A stretch of DNA of 21,113 nucleotides, from contig AQRW01000143.1 of NCBI GenBank assembly GCA_000402295.1, positions 1-21,113 on the forward strand, in the 5' to 3' direction. This document shows, one piece after another, positions 15,285-21,113 of the stretch. Source of the stretch: Candidatus Aerophobus profundus SCGC AAA252-L23. Lineage in GTDB: Bacteria; Aerophobota; Aerophobia; Aerophobales; Aerophobaceae. The position numbers and the translations under genes were made by a program. Position 1 is the first letter of the stretch. Each line of letters starts with the position of its first letter. The notes beneath the pieces are model-generated. The model had not been told where the DNA came from, did not search any database, and was given only the letters and a program-made list of their open reading frames with translations.

Positions 15285-16171
15285 ACTAAAGTGTCCACTC
15301 TTTTAGAATAAAGAAAAATATAAATGCCTATACAGGCAGATATGATAAGTGCGGTAACCACCCCTATAGCTGAGGCATACCCAAATTTGAAAGCTTGCAT
15401 CCCCCTTTGATAAAGGAAAAAGCTAATTAAATAAGTACTGCGTAATGGTCCTCCTTTAGTCATGGTCCACACCAGATCAAAGTGAATGAAGGTAGTGGCA
15501 AAATCAATAATAATGATGGTCATCATCAAAGAACGCATTTGGGGAAGGGTGATGTACCAGAAAGATTGTATCCGATTAGCTCCGTCAATACGGGCCGATT
15601 CGTATATAGCCGGAGGGATGGATTGTAGCCCACCAAGAATCAGTATCATGATTAGAGGAAAATTCTTCCAAACATTCACCCATAAAACAGAAAATAAGGC
15701 ATATCCTGGGTCACCCAAAAAGTTGATAGTAGCACCGAAAATCTTTTCATTTATATAATTCAAGAACCCCAGAGGTTGATAAAGGATACCCCAAAGAAGG
15801 GCGGAGGCAGGGGCAGAGAAAAGAAAAGGTAAGAGTAAGGCACCCCGAAAGAAATTTCTCACCTTAAGATGAGGCCACTTGGCATTCAATAAAAGAGCTA
15901 TGGCCCAGGAAAGGGCCAGATCCAAGGCAATAGTGCCGATAGTGAAAATGAAAGTATTTTTTATGCTGGTCCAGAAGAGTTGGTCGGAGAAAAGACGTCG
16001 GTACTGGCTAAAACCGGCAAAAATGAAGGAAGCATGCCGACTGTATTCCTGAAAACTATACTGAAAAACCTTGAACAAAGGATAAATAACCACCAACAGC
16101 AAAAAGACAGCCGCCGGAGCAACGAAGATAAATCCTTTCCACTCAAGTCTTGATTCGTATCTTTTTACCAA
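15281..16171 (-). CDS. Carbohydrate ABC transporter permease, MalF-type
   Basis: A 296-residue six-helix permease of the CUT1 MalF/UgpA group. The N-terminus holds WKGFIFVAPAAVFLLLVVIYPLFKVFQYSF, typical of the family's first helix region, followed by FAGFSQYRRLFSDQLFW. The EAA loop appears as PPAIYESARIDGANRIQSFWYITLPQM, a good match including the LP ending. It dimerises with the MalG-type protein whose ATG overlaps this TGA. The start is TTG at 16169-16171 with no strong ribosome binding site. Immediately upstream are a 10-bp palindrome and a 13-bp stem that could limit translation relative to the binding protein, as is common in these operons. No later start has a clearly better site. Length is normal. 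Confidence 0.92.
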   Translation of the reverse strand: MVKRYESRLEWKGFIFVAPAAVFLLLVVIYPLFKVFQYSFQEYSRHASFIFAGFSQYRRLFSDQLFWTSIKNTFIFTIGTIALDLALSWAIALLLNAKWPHLKVRNFFRGALLLPFLFSAPASALLWGILYQPLGFLNYINEKIFGATINFLGDPGYALFSVLWVNVWKNFPLIMILILGGLQSIPPAIYESARIDGANRIQSFWYITLPQMRSLMMTIIIIDFATTFIHFDLVWTMTKGGPLRSTYLISFFLYQRGMQAFKFGYASAIGVVTALIISACIGIYIFLYSKRVDTLV

Positions 16172-16178
16172 TAGTGTT

Positions 16179-16224
16179 AGCCCGGGCTTCCAGGGTGCAG
16201 AAGTTTCAAGGCTTCTGCACCCTG
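16179..16224 (-). promoter_or_regulatory. Intra-operon hairpin between binding protein and permease genes
   Basis: CAGGGTGCAGAAG (16191-16203) and CTTCTGCACCCTG (16212-16224) form a perfect 13-bp stem with an 8-base loop. The palindrome AGCCCGGGCT (16179-16188) follows, a few bases before the permease TTG start. No T-run follows on the minus strand, so a role in 3' protection of the binding-protein message, or in lowering permease translation, is more likely than termination. Confidence 0.7.
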
Positions 16225-16243
16225 CCTGTAGTAGCTAAGCAAT

Positions 16244-17554
16244 TTACCCGGCTTCCTTAATTATTTTGTTCCAATAGTCGACAGCATCATCCAGGGCGGT
16301 TTGCGCATCTTTTTTGCCCAAGAAATATTCCTGAGCGTTTTTCATCAGGGAATTACACAAATCACCCAGTTGAGGCAATACTGACCAGGGTTGAGAGGCC
16401 GGATCACCAATCATGTCTGGCAGATAACGAAGTACTGGATCCTCTTTGATGCTGGGAGATTCGAGCGCTTTGGTATTAGCCCAGAAAAGAGATTTTTCCT
16501 TAACCATTCTTGACGCTACCGAATCACTCAACAAATGCTTAATGAACTCCCAGGCCAACTCAGGATGCTCAGACTGGGAAGACAAACTGACTCCACTTCC
16601 CGTGATGAGATACCCGCTGGTGACATCTTTGAAGGGGGGAGTCAGGGCAATATGGCCTTTCAGGGCTGGATTACGCTTGGTAGCTTGCCCTTTCAAGAAA
16701 GGTCCCGTCAACTGGATAGATACCTGTTCGGCGCCAAATAGCTCGATCATTTCTTTTTCTCCGATAGCTAGGGCGCCCGGGACTGTTCCGGGATAAACCA
16801 GACCTTCAGCTAACAAGCTTCCCCAATACCTCAAGCTTCTCACTCCGGCATCTGAATTGAAAACGGCCAGTCCTTCTTCATTGTTCATTCGCCCGCCGGC
16901 CTGGATCAAACGAGTCCAGAAGTTGTAGAGAGTGAAATGAGCTGAGCTTTTCATAGCCAAAGGTACGGCTATTCCCCACTGGTGTTTTTCTGGACTTTGA
17001 AACTTTCTTAAGATTTCTCTTAGTTCTTTCCAATTAGTTGGTGGCTCTACACCTTTCTCCTTGAACATCCTCGTATTGTAGTAAATCCCGTAAGACATAG
17101 TATAAAGATAGGTCATAATTAGATGATTTCTCCACCAACTATCCCAGGCGGGGTTATGACCTGAGGTGAATTGAGCATCGGCTTCACTGATGAGAGGGTC
17201 TAAATCCTCAAATACCCCCAGTTTGTCAAAGTTTGCCGCCCAAGTAACCTCCATACCCATAACATCAGGAGTTTCTCCTGCCTGGCACAAAGTGAGCAGT
17301 TTGTCCATGTATTGGGCGTGAGGAGCAAAAACTGTCTCCACCTCAACATTAGGGTGTTGCTTTTCAAAGGAAGAGGTAATCCAATTGATAGTTTCCTCGC
17401 CCCATTCCTGATCCCACCATTCACCCCAGGTGAGTTTTACTGTATCTTGAGCATTGGCCATACTAACCGCCAATCCCAGGACCAAACAAATACTGAGAAA
17501 CCATCTTGTACTTCTCAGTAAGTATTGGCCGCAAGTACCTTTCTTACAAATCAT
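16244..17554 (-). CDS. Extracellular sugar-binding protein, ABC solute-binding family 1
   Basis: The 436-residue protein starts with a long signal peptide: basic CKKGTCGQYLLRSTR, a hydrophobic core WFLSICLVLGLAVSM, and a probable signal peptidase I site at ANA-Q near residue 35. There is no lipobox cysteine at the end of the core, so a soluble periplasmic form is likely. The mature part has the cluster 1 binding-protein pattern: LTWGEWWDQEW, ITSSFEKQHPNVEVETVF, LLTLCQAGETPDVMGMEVTW, YGIYYNTRMFKEKGVEPPTNWKEL and GYLITGSGVSLSS. It delivers a carbohydrate to the two permeases downstream. Many Trp residues suggest aromatic stacking with a sugar; its identity is unknown. The ATG at 17552-17554 follows GGAGG by about ten bases. 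It is the first structural gene of the importer operon; a link to the RHH genes upstream is plausible. Confidence 0.92.
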   Translation of the reverse strand: MICKKGTCGQYLLRSTRWFLSICLVLGLAVSMANAQDTVKLTWGEWWDQEWGEETINWITSSFEKQHPNVEVETVFAPHAQYMDKLLTLCQAGETPDVMGMEVTWAANFDKLGVFEDLDPLISEADAQFTSGHNPAWDSWWRNHLIMTYLYTMSYGIYYNTRMFKEKGVEPPTNWKELREILRKFQSPEKHQWGIAVPLAMKSSAHFTLYNFWTRLIQAGGRMNNEEGLAVFNSDAGVRSLRYWGSLLAEGLVYPGTVPGALAIGEKEMIELFGAEQVSIQLTGPFLKGQATKRNPALKGHIALTPPFKDVTSGYLITGSGVSLSSQSEHPELAWEFIKHLLSDSVASRMVKEKSLFWANTKALESPSIKEDPVLRYLPDMIGDPASQPWSVLPQLGDLCNSLMKNAQEYFLGKKDAQTALDDAVDYWNKIIKEAG

Positions 17555-17588
17555 TTTATTCTAACCTCCTTCTTTTTGGCTTTCTCTG

Positions 17589-17660
17589 GTTCAAGAGCGA
17601 CGAGGTCATCCTTGAACAAAATTTGGTAAACCCAGTTAGTTTCAGGGTAGTCTCCTGAAA
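17589..17660. repeat. Two inverted repeats in the leader of the ABC operon
   Basis: GTTCAAG (17589-17595) with CTTGAAC (17611-17617), and TTTCAGG (17640-17646) with CCTGAAA (17654-17660), both lie between the small RHH-like gene and the binding protein. They may be operators or leader hairpins. I see no convincing sigma70 promoter in this 139-base gap. Confidence 0.45.
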
Positions 17661-17693
17661 GCTTCTTTTTTCAGAGCATCGAGATCCGACTAG

Positions 17694-17900
17694 TCAGGTT
17701 TTCACCTCCTTACGCGGATTCAGCTTCCTTTCCTCAAAATAGGTTCGTAAAGCTTCTCGTACAATAGCTCCCATAGTTTCTGGTAACTTTTCTTCTCTCC
17801 TGACTCCTTTTCTCAGGTTCTTAAGCTTGTTCTTTTGGGCCAGAGAGATAAGTTTCTTTTGTATGTTGGCCGGTAGATAAATAGTTACTTTTCTTTCCAA
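17694..17900 (-). CDS. Small ribbon-helix-helix-like protein, copy 1
   Basis: This 68-residue protein reads KVTIYLPANIQKKLISLAQKN, a beta strand followed by a helix as in CopG/Arc-type ribbon-helix-helix proteins. A basic loop LKNLRKGVRREEKLPE comes next, and a second helix MGAIVREALRTYFEE. The loop is longer than the short turn typical of CopG, so the fit is not standard. These proteins dimerise through the strand and bind DNA as antitoxins or local repressors; that role is inferred. Over 56 aligned residues it differs from copy 2 at only four positions, although many third codon positions differ. It carries an extra C-terminus RKLNPRKEVKT. The TTG start (17898-17900) lacks a strong ribosome binding site, unlike copy 2. 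No toxin gene is adjacent; the ABC operon follows. Confidence 0.65.
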   Translation of the reverse strand: MERKVTIYLPANIQKKLISLAQKNKLKNLRKGVRREEKLPETMGAIVREALRTYFEERKLNPRKEVKT

Positions 17901-18231
17901 GTTAGGTGACGGGGCTACCCTCTTTTTTTAGTGATTAAAAAACGGAGTCTGGTCTGAGGTTGGGGGGAACAGAGTTTTCTTTTCGCTACCGAAGAGATAA
18001 AGCTATGACCCTTCTTATCATCAAGGTGGTCCATAGAATATACTAATACTATATACGTATCATAGTCTACTATAATACACAGTATCATACATATTTAGGT
18101 ATGTCAAGAGGCAAATTGAAGATGAGTGATTGGGTTCAAACATTGTTTTTTCTTCGACGGTGAGTAAAGAGACGATGCCTGGTTAGACTTACGTCTTCAC
18201 CTGAGGAAGGAATTCAGGCGACTACTAATTT
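17901..18231. other. Gap between the two RHH-like genes
   Basis: The 331 bases hold the promoter/operator region described at 18040-18107 and no coding frame that I can support. A GGTTGGGGGGAAC stretch near 17960 and a T-run near 17925-17931 have no assigned role. Confidence 0.5.
18040..18107 (-). promoter_or_regulatory. Promoter and repeat-rich putative operator for RHH copy 1
   Basis: On the minus strand TTGACA (18102-18107) is followed after 17 bases by TACTGT (18079-18084) with an extended -10 TG. The start would lie near 18072, leaving a leader of about 170 bases. The downstream AT-rich stretch holds tandem ATACTA hexamers (18040-18051), another TACTA (18068-18072), and GTATCATA twice (18057-18064, 18082-18089) at 25-bp spacing. 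Repeats of this kind often bind RHH dimers. Confidence 0.55.
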
Positions 18232-18429
18232 TTACTTCTGGGTGTTTTCCTCAAAATAGGTTTGCAAAGCTTGTCGTACAATAGCTCCCATTGTCTCTGG
18301 TAACTTCTCCTCTCTCCTGACTCCTTTTCTCAGGTTCTTAAGTTTGTTCTTTTGAGCCAGAGAAATAAGTCTCTTTTGCATGTTAGCCGGTAGGTAAATA
18401 GTCACTTTTCTTTCTGAGATGTGTCTCAC
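18232..18429 (-). CDS. Small ribbon-helix-helix-like protein, copy 2
   Basis: The 65-residue product, MRHISERKVTIYLPAN followed by a helix, the basic loop KNLRKGVRREEKLPE and the helix GAIVRQALQTYFEE, is the paralogue of the protein at 17694-17900. The start is GTG at 18427-18429, with AAGGAG six bases upstream, a good site. The pair differ in their N- and C-terminal ends while the middle is nearly fixed, which indicates either recent duplication or selection and gene conversion. As for copy 1, DNA binding and autoregulation are inferred from the strand-helix-helix pattern only, and there is no toxin-like partner. A possible minus-strand promoter lies at 18510-18538. It reads towards copy 1 and the ABC importer, so one or both could control that operon. 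Confidence 0.7.
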   Translation of the reverse strand: MRHISERKVTIYLPANMQKRLISLAQKNKLKNLRKGVRREEKLPETMGAIVRQALQTYFEENTQK

Positions 18430-18509
18430 CTCAATCTCCTTTGATCAAGCAGAGAAGATGGTCTTTCTCTAATGTTTTCCCCCGGACTTGTACACTGCCA
18501 ACGGGGTAT

Positions 18510-18538
18510 ATAATACAGGATTACATTTTCTCTATTAA
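18510..18538 (-). promoter_or_regulatory. Possible promoter for RHH copy 2
   Basis: On the minus strand TTAATA (18533-18538), 17 bases and TATTAT (18510-18515) match consensus in four and five of six positions. The surrounding TGTATTATA also occurs in the upstream region of copy 1 (18071-18079), which hints at a shared operator. Confidence 0.4.
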
Positions 18539-18666
18539 TTTCTGAAAGTCAAGTCCAGGCAACCATCAAATGTTTCAGGGGTTCTGGGTACCGGATATTC
18601 CTTGGCCCAATGATTGTCGTCCTGCTCTCCCCATCGAAGAAAGCGAAGCCCAGGTAAGCTCTCCTG
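18535..18666 (-). other. 43-codon open stretch in frame after the uppP stop
   Basis: Directly after the uppP TGA, and in the same frame, 43 codons run to a TAA at 18535-18537. The translation contains LRFLRWGEQDDNHWAKEYP and PRTPETFDGCLDLTF, which reads like real protein rather than noise, but it has no start codon or ribosome binding site of its own. It could be a remnant of another gene. I do not recognise the family. Confidence 0.3.
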
Positions 18667-19479
18667 TCAGATGTTAATCAGATTCAGACCCAGGATAACG
18701 GCTCCTACTGTCCAGCAATAGTAGGAGAAAAGGAAGAACTTATTTTCTTTGAGGAGACGGTGCAAAAGTTTTAAGGAAAAATAACCTACGATAAAAGCAA
18801 TTAAGGTAGCTAGACCAAGAGAAAAGATATTAACTCCGACTTCAGTAGTTTGAGTAATTCTTTTAGTTTCCAACACCAGTGCTCCCAGGATGGCCGGAAT
18901 AGAAAGGAGAAAAGAGAAACGGAAGGCAGTCTCCCTCTTTAATCCCAATAAGAGACCCAAGGAGATGGTGCTTCCGGAGCGAGATATACCTGGGATAATG
19001 GCTATCCCCTGTATCAATCCGATCAATAGGGCAGATTTTAGATTTAGCTTTCTTGTTCCCCTCCACTTCTGGGGTATTTTCTGGACTATCCAGAGGAAAC
19101 ATCCTGAAACAATTAGCATAAGGGAGGGTAGAAGAGATCCCACAAAAAAAATTTCTATTCTGGGTTCCAAAAAAATGGCCAGGACTCCGGTGGAAATAGT
19201 CCCGATAAGCAGCAGATAAAACATTTTTCGGGCCTCTTTTACTGAGGGAGAAATTGAATTCCGGTGGGCAAGAGAACAGAGAATTTTCCCAAGGTCCTTC
19301 CGGAAATATAATATCACCACGGCTAAGGTGGCTCCATGGACTAGAATATCAAAGAAAATTAAGGGTTTTTCAAATCCTAAGTAGGATTGAAGAATTACTA
19401 AATGGCCCGAGCTGCTCACCGGTAAGAATTCAGTGAGGCCCTGAACTGCTCCCAGAATAATTGCTTGGAGATTGCTCAT
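18667..19479 (-). CDS. uppP: Undecaprenyl-diphosphatase UppP (BacA)
   Basis: UppP recycles undecaprenyl pyrophosphate to the monophosphate, the lipid carrier for peptidoglycan and other envelope glycans, at the outer face of the inner membrane; extra copies give bacitracin resistance. The 270-residue product has about eight membrane segments and both family signatures: AVQGLTEFLPVSSSGHLVIL near residues 12-31 with the catalytic Glu and Ser/His, and IQGIAIIPGISRSGST at about 155-170 with the key Arg. Length is normal. Its ATG begins one base after the lpxA TAG, so it is the last gene of a purB-lpxA-uppP run. The stop is TGA at 18667-18669. This pairing with LPS synthesis is functionally sensible because both supply envelope precursors. 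Confidence 0.95.
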   Translation of the reverse strand: MSNLQAIILGAVQGLTEFLPVSSSGHLVILQSYLGFEKPLIFFDILVHGATLAVVILYFRKDLGKILCSLAHRNSISPSVKEARKMFYLLLIGTISTGVLAIFLEPRIEIFFVGSLLPSLMLIVSGCFLWIVQKIPQKWRGTRKLNLKSALLIGLIQGIAIIPGISRSGSTISLGLLLGLKRETAFRFSFLLSIPAILGALVLETKRITQTTEVGVNIFSLGLATLIAFIVGYFSLKLLHRLLKENKFFLFSYYCWTVGAVILGLNLINI

Positions 19480-19480
19480 A

Positions 19481-20269
19481 CTATTTTTTTCTTTCTTTAC
19501 AGATACCTCTTTGGGAGGTACGAATGAATTTGCAGAGATGTTGAATTTCTGGAGAAAGATCGAGTTCTTTCTCGATTTTTTCCAAGGCTTGGGAAGTGTT
19601 TAAATGAGAGCGAAAAAGTATTTGATAAGCTTTTTTGAGAAGATTTCGCTGGGACAGAGGGAAACCTGCCCGTCTTAAGCCAATTGTATTAAGGCCCCAG
19701 AGGGTACCTGGGTGTCCGGTAGCCTTAGTATAAGGAGGGATATCCTGGACTATTTTAGAGCATCCACCTATGATGGCGTAAGCTCCGATTCTGACAAACT
19801 GGTGGATAGCCGTTAGCCCCCCGATAACCGCATTTTTTTCCAGGGTAACATAGCCGGCTAAGGTTCCACAATTAGCTATCACTACCTCGTTGCCTACCCG
19901 GCAATTATGGGCTATATGAGTGTAGGCCATCAGAAAAGTATTATTACCGACATAGGTGGTGCTTTCTTCTTTGGTTCCTCGATGGATAGTTACATATTCT
20001 CGAATTAAGTTGTTATGGCCGATTTGCACGTAGCTCCGTTTTCCTTGGGAGCTTACATCTTGGGCCGGAGTGCCGATAACTGCTCCTTGAAAAATTTGAC
20101 AATTCTCACCAATTTGAGTCCAGCCTTCAATAAGAACATGGGGACCTACTTTGGTTCCCCGAGTAATTTTGACATTTTCTCCAATTATTGAGTAGGGACC
20201 AATCTCGACATTTTCATCCAACTCTGCTCCCGGAGCTACCATAGCCGTAGGGTGAATTATCACACTCAT
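19481..20269 (-). CDS. lpxA: Acyl-ACP:UDP-N-acetylglucosamine O-acyltransferase LpxA
   Basis: LpxA adds a 3-hydroxyacyl chain from acyl carrier protein to UDP-GlcNAc, the first step of lipid A synthesis, in the cytoplasm. The 262-residue protein has the left-handed beta-helix hexapeptide repeats from residue 1 to about 190: IHPTAMVAPGAELDENVEIG, VKITRGTKVGPHVLIEG, FLMAYTHIAHNCRVGN with the catalytic His, and VTLEKNAVIGGLTAIHQFVR. A helical C-terminal domain begins near LNTIGLRRAGFP, a phrase diagnostic of LpxA. Its ATG overlaps the purB TGA (ATGA), so translation is coupled, and it ends one base before uppP. Neighbours lpxD, fabZ and lpxB, often linked to lpxA, are absent here, so the lipid A genes are dispersed. 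It marks the organism as a diderm. Confidence 0.95.
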   Translation of the reverse strand: MSVIIHPTAMVAPGAELDENVEIGPYSIIGENVKITRGTKVGPHVLIEGWTQIGENCQIFQGAVIGTPAQDVSSQGKRSYVQIGHNNLIREYVTIHRGTKEESTTYVGNNTFLMAYTHIAHNCRVGNEVVIANCGTLAGYVTLEKNAVIGGLTAIHQFVRIGAYAIIGGCSKIVQDIPPYTKATGHPGTLWGLNTIGLRRAGFPLSQRNLLKKAYQILFRSHLNTSQALEKIEKELDLSPEIQHLCKFIRTSQRGICKERKK

Positions 20270-21113
20270 CTTTTTGCCCTTTTAATCTGGATACCGGTTT
20301 TTTCCATAATTGTATCCACGTACCTAAGATAATGATCCATCTGAAAAATTTCTTCAATTTCCTCAGGGTGCAGATATTTCCTGATTTTCACATCCTCCTT
20401 AACTAATTCCTTGAAATCTTCCCCGGTTTTCCAACATCTCATAGCCTCGTGCTGAATCATTCCATAAGACTCTTCGCGAGATAATCCTTTCCTTACCAGC
20501 TCCAGTAAAAGTCGGCCGGAGAAGAATAACCCTTGACTTTTTTCTATGTTTTTGCGCATATTCTCCGGATAGATAATTAGCTCTTCAAGAACCCGGAGAA
20601 ATTTTTGCAGGATGTAATTTATTAAAATAGTACTGTCAGGAATGATCACTCTCTCGGCGGAGGAGTGAGATATATCTCTCTCGCCCCATAGAAGAATATT
20701 CTCCAGAGCTGTTTGTGAATTTCCCCGGATAACCCTGGCCAGCCCGCATATACGTTCACAAATAATCGGGTTGCGCTTGTGAGGCATAGCCGAAGATCCT
20801 TTCTGTGCACTTCTAAAACCCTCCTCTAATTCCCGAATCTCACTGCGTTGGAGTCCTCTTATTTCCAGAGCAAACTTGCTTAAAGAAGAGGCTATTATAG
20901 ATAGGGTAGCTAAAAAATTAGCGTGTCTGTCTCTTTGTACAATTTGACTGGAAATCAGGCAGGGTTTAAGGTTTAGTTTTTGGCAAACATAGCGCTCTAT
21001 AAAGGGGTCTAACTGAGCATAAGTTCCCACGGCTCCAGAGATCTTCCCGTAGGAGATTTCTTCTTCGGCCCGGATAAATCTTTCCCGGTTCCTTTTCATT
21101 TCTTCCCGCCAGA
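20266..21113 (-). CDS. purB: Adenylosuccinate lyase PurB, N-terminal part outside the window
   Basis: PurB carries out two fumarate-releasing steps of purine synthesis: SAICAR to AICAR and adenylosuccinate to AMP. About 282 codons are seen, and the frame is open to the window edge (reading WREEM before the first internal ATG), so the N-terminal third is missing. Diagnostic sequence includes GKISGAVGTYAQLDP, SSQIVQRDRHANF, and the superfamily signature KGSSAMPHKRNPIICE with the mobile-loop serine. ERDISHSSAERVIIPD follows, with the conserved His-Ser-Ser region. The C-terminal helical domain follows with the LLELVRKGLSREESYGMIQ segment. The signature and the ordering identify PurB rather than fumarase or argininosuccinate lyase. 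The TGA overlaps the lpxA ATG. Co-transcription with lpxA and uppP is likely and unusual. Confidence 0.93.
   Translation of the reverse strand, partial: WREEMKRNRERFIRAEEEISYGKISGAVGTYAQLDPFIERYVCQKLNLKPCLISSQIVQRDRHANFLATLSIIASSLSKFALEIRGLQRSEIRELEEGFRSAQKGSSAMPHKRNPIICERICGLARVIRGNSQTALENILLWGERDISHSSAERVIIPDSTILINYILQKFLRVLEELIIYPENMRKNIEKSQGLFFSGRLLLELVRKGLSREESYGMIQHEAMRCWKTGEDFKELVKEDVKIRKYLHPEEIEEIFQMDHYLRYVDTIMEKTGIQIKRAKR

Noticed and set aside
17694..18429. The two small proteins as a toxin-antitoxin pair
   Set aside because: They are near copies of each other and both are RHH-like; neither resembles a toxin.
18488..18514. Plus-strand TTGTAC and TATAAT as a promoter
   Set aside because: Spacing is only 15 bases, the -35 is poor, and it would read antisense into uppP. 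The TATAAT is better explained by the overlapping minus-strand element.
1..21113. CRISPR arrays, tRNA or rRNA genes
   Set aside because: No regularly spaced repeats, no cloverleaf with TTCGANTC-type arm and no rRNA-like stretch was seen in the intergenic sequences.

Overview
The window most likely comes from an uncultivated, moderately AT-rich diderm bacterium. LpxA (lipid A synthesis) implies an LPS-type outer membrane. Ribosome binding sites are strong AGGAGG types, TTG and GTG starts are frequent, and gene clusters are tightly packed, often with ATGA stop/start overlaps. Nothing here fixes the phylum. Lineages such as Aerophobota, Atribacterota or Omnitrophota would fit, but that is only an inference.

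Layout. (1) Positions 2-3101 (+): an envelope glycan cluster of a 5'-truncated GT28-like glycosyltransferase, an LPG-synthase-TM/flippase-like membrane protein and a GT4 glycosyltransferase, coupled by overlapping stop/start codons. (2) Positions 3188-4850 (+): queD overlapping a fusion of hexulose-6-phosphate synthase with an RraA-like domain. A hairpin-rich palindromic repeat follows at 4914-5006. (3) Positions 5058-7726 (-): a CNNM/CorC membrane protein and the ribosome-rescue GTPase HflX, the latter behind a near-consensus promoter. (4) Positions 8230-14239 (+): a decaying sucrose-type disaccharide locus. It holds a GT4 sucrose-phosphate-synthase-like gene split by an IS110-family element, an intact S6PP-like HAD phosphatase, a 3' remnant of a GH100/GH63-like glycosidase, and an MFS transporter. 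(5) Positions 14457-17554 (-): a carbohydrate ABC importer (binding protein and two permeases, no ATPase). Upstream are two nearly identical small ribbon-helix-helix-like proteins at 17694-17900 and 18232-18429. (6) Positions 18667-21113 (-): purB (5'-truncated), lpxA and uppP, packed end to end.

The most interesting part is the IS110-family element at about 9001-10940. Removing it rejoins the glycosyltransferase reading frame to a normal-length 461-residue protein, with a shared TTG at the junction. The roughly 345 bp between the transposase stop and the element end contains several nested inverted repeats. This is where an IS1111-type bridge RNA would be expected, although no such RNA is proven here. 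The transposase also has an unusual C-terminal tail that looks as if a small palindromic element was inserted in frame. A second item worth attention is the duplicated RHH-like pair with an extended inter-helix loop and a shared 9-bp motif in both upstream regions.
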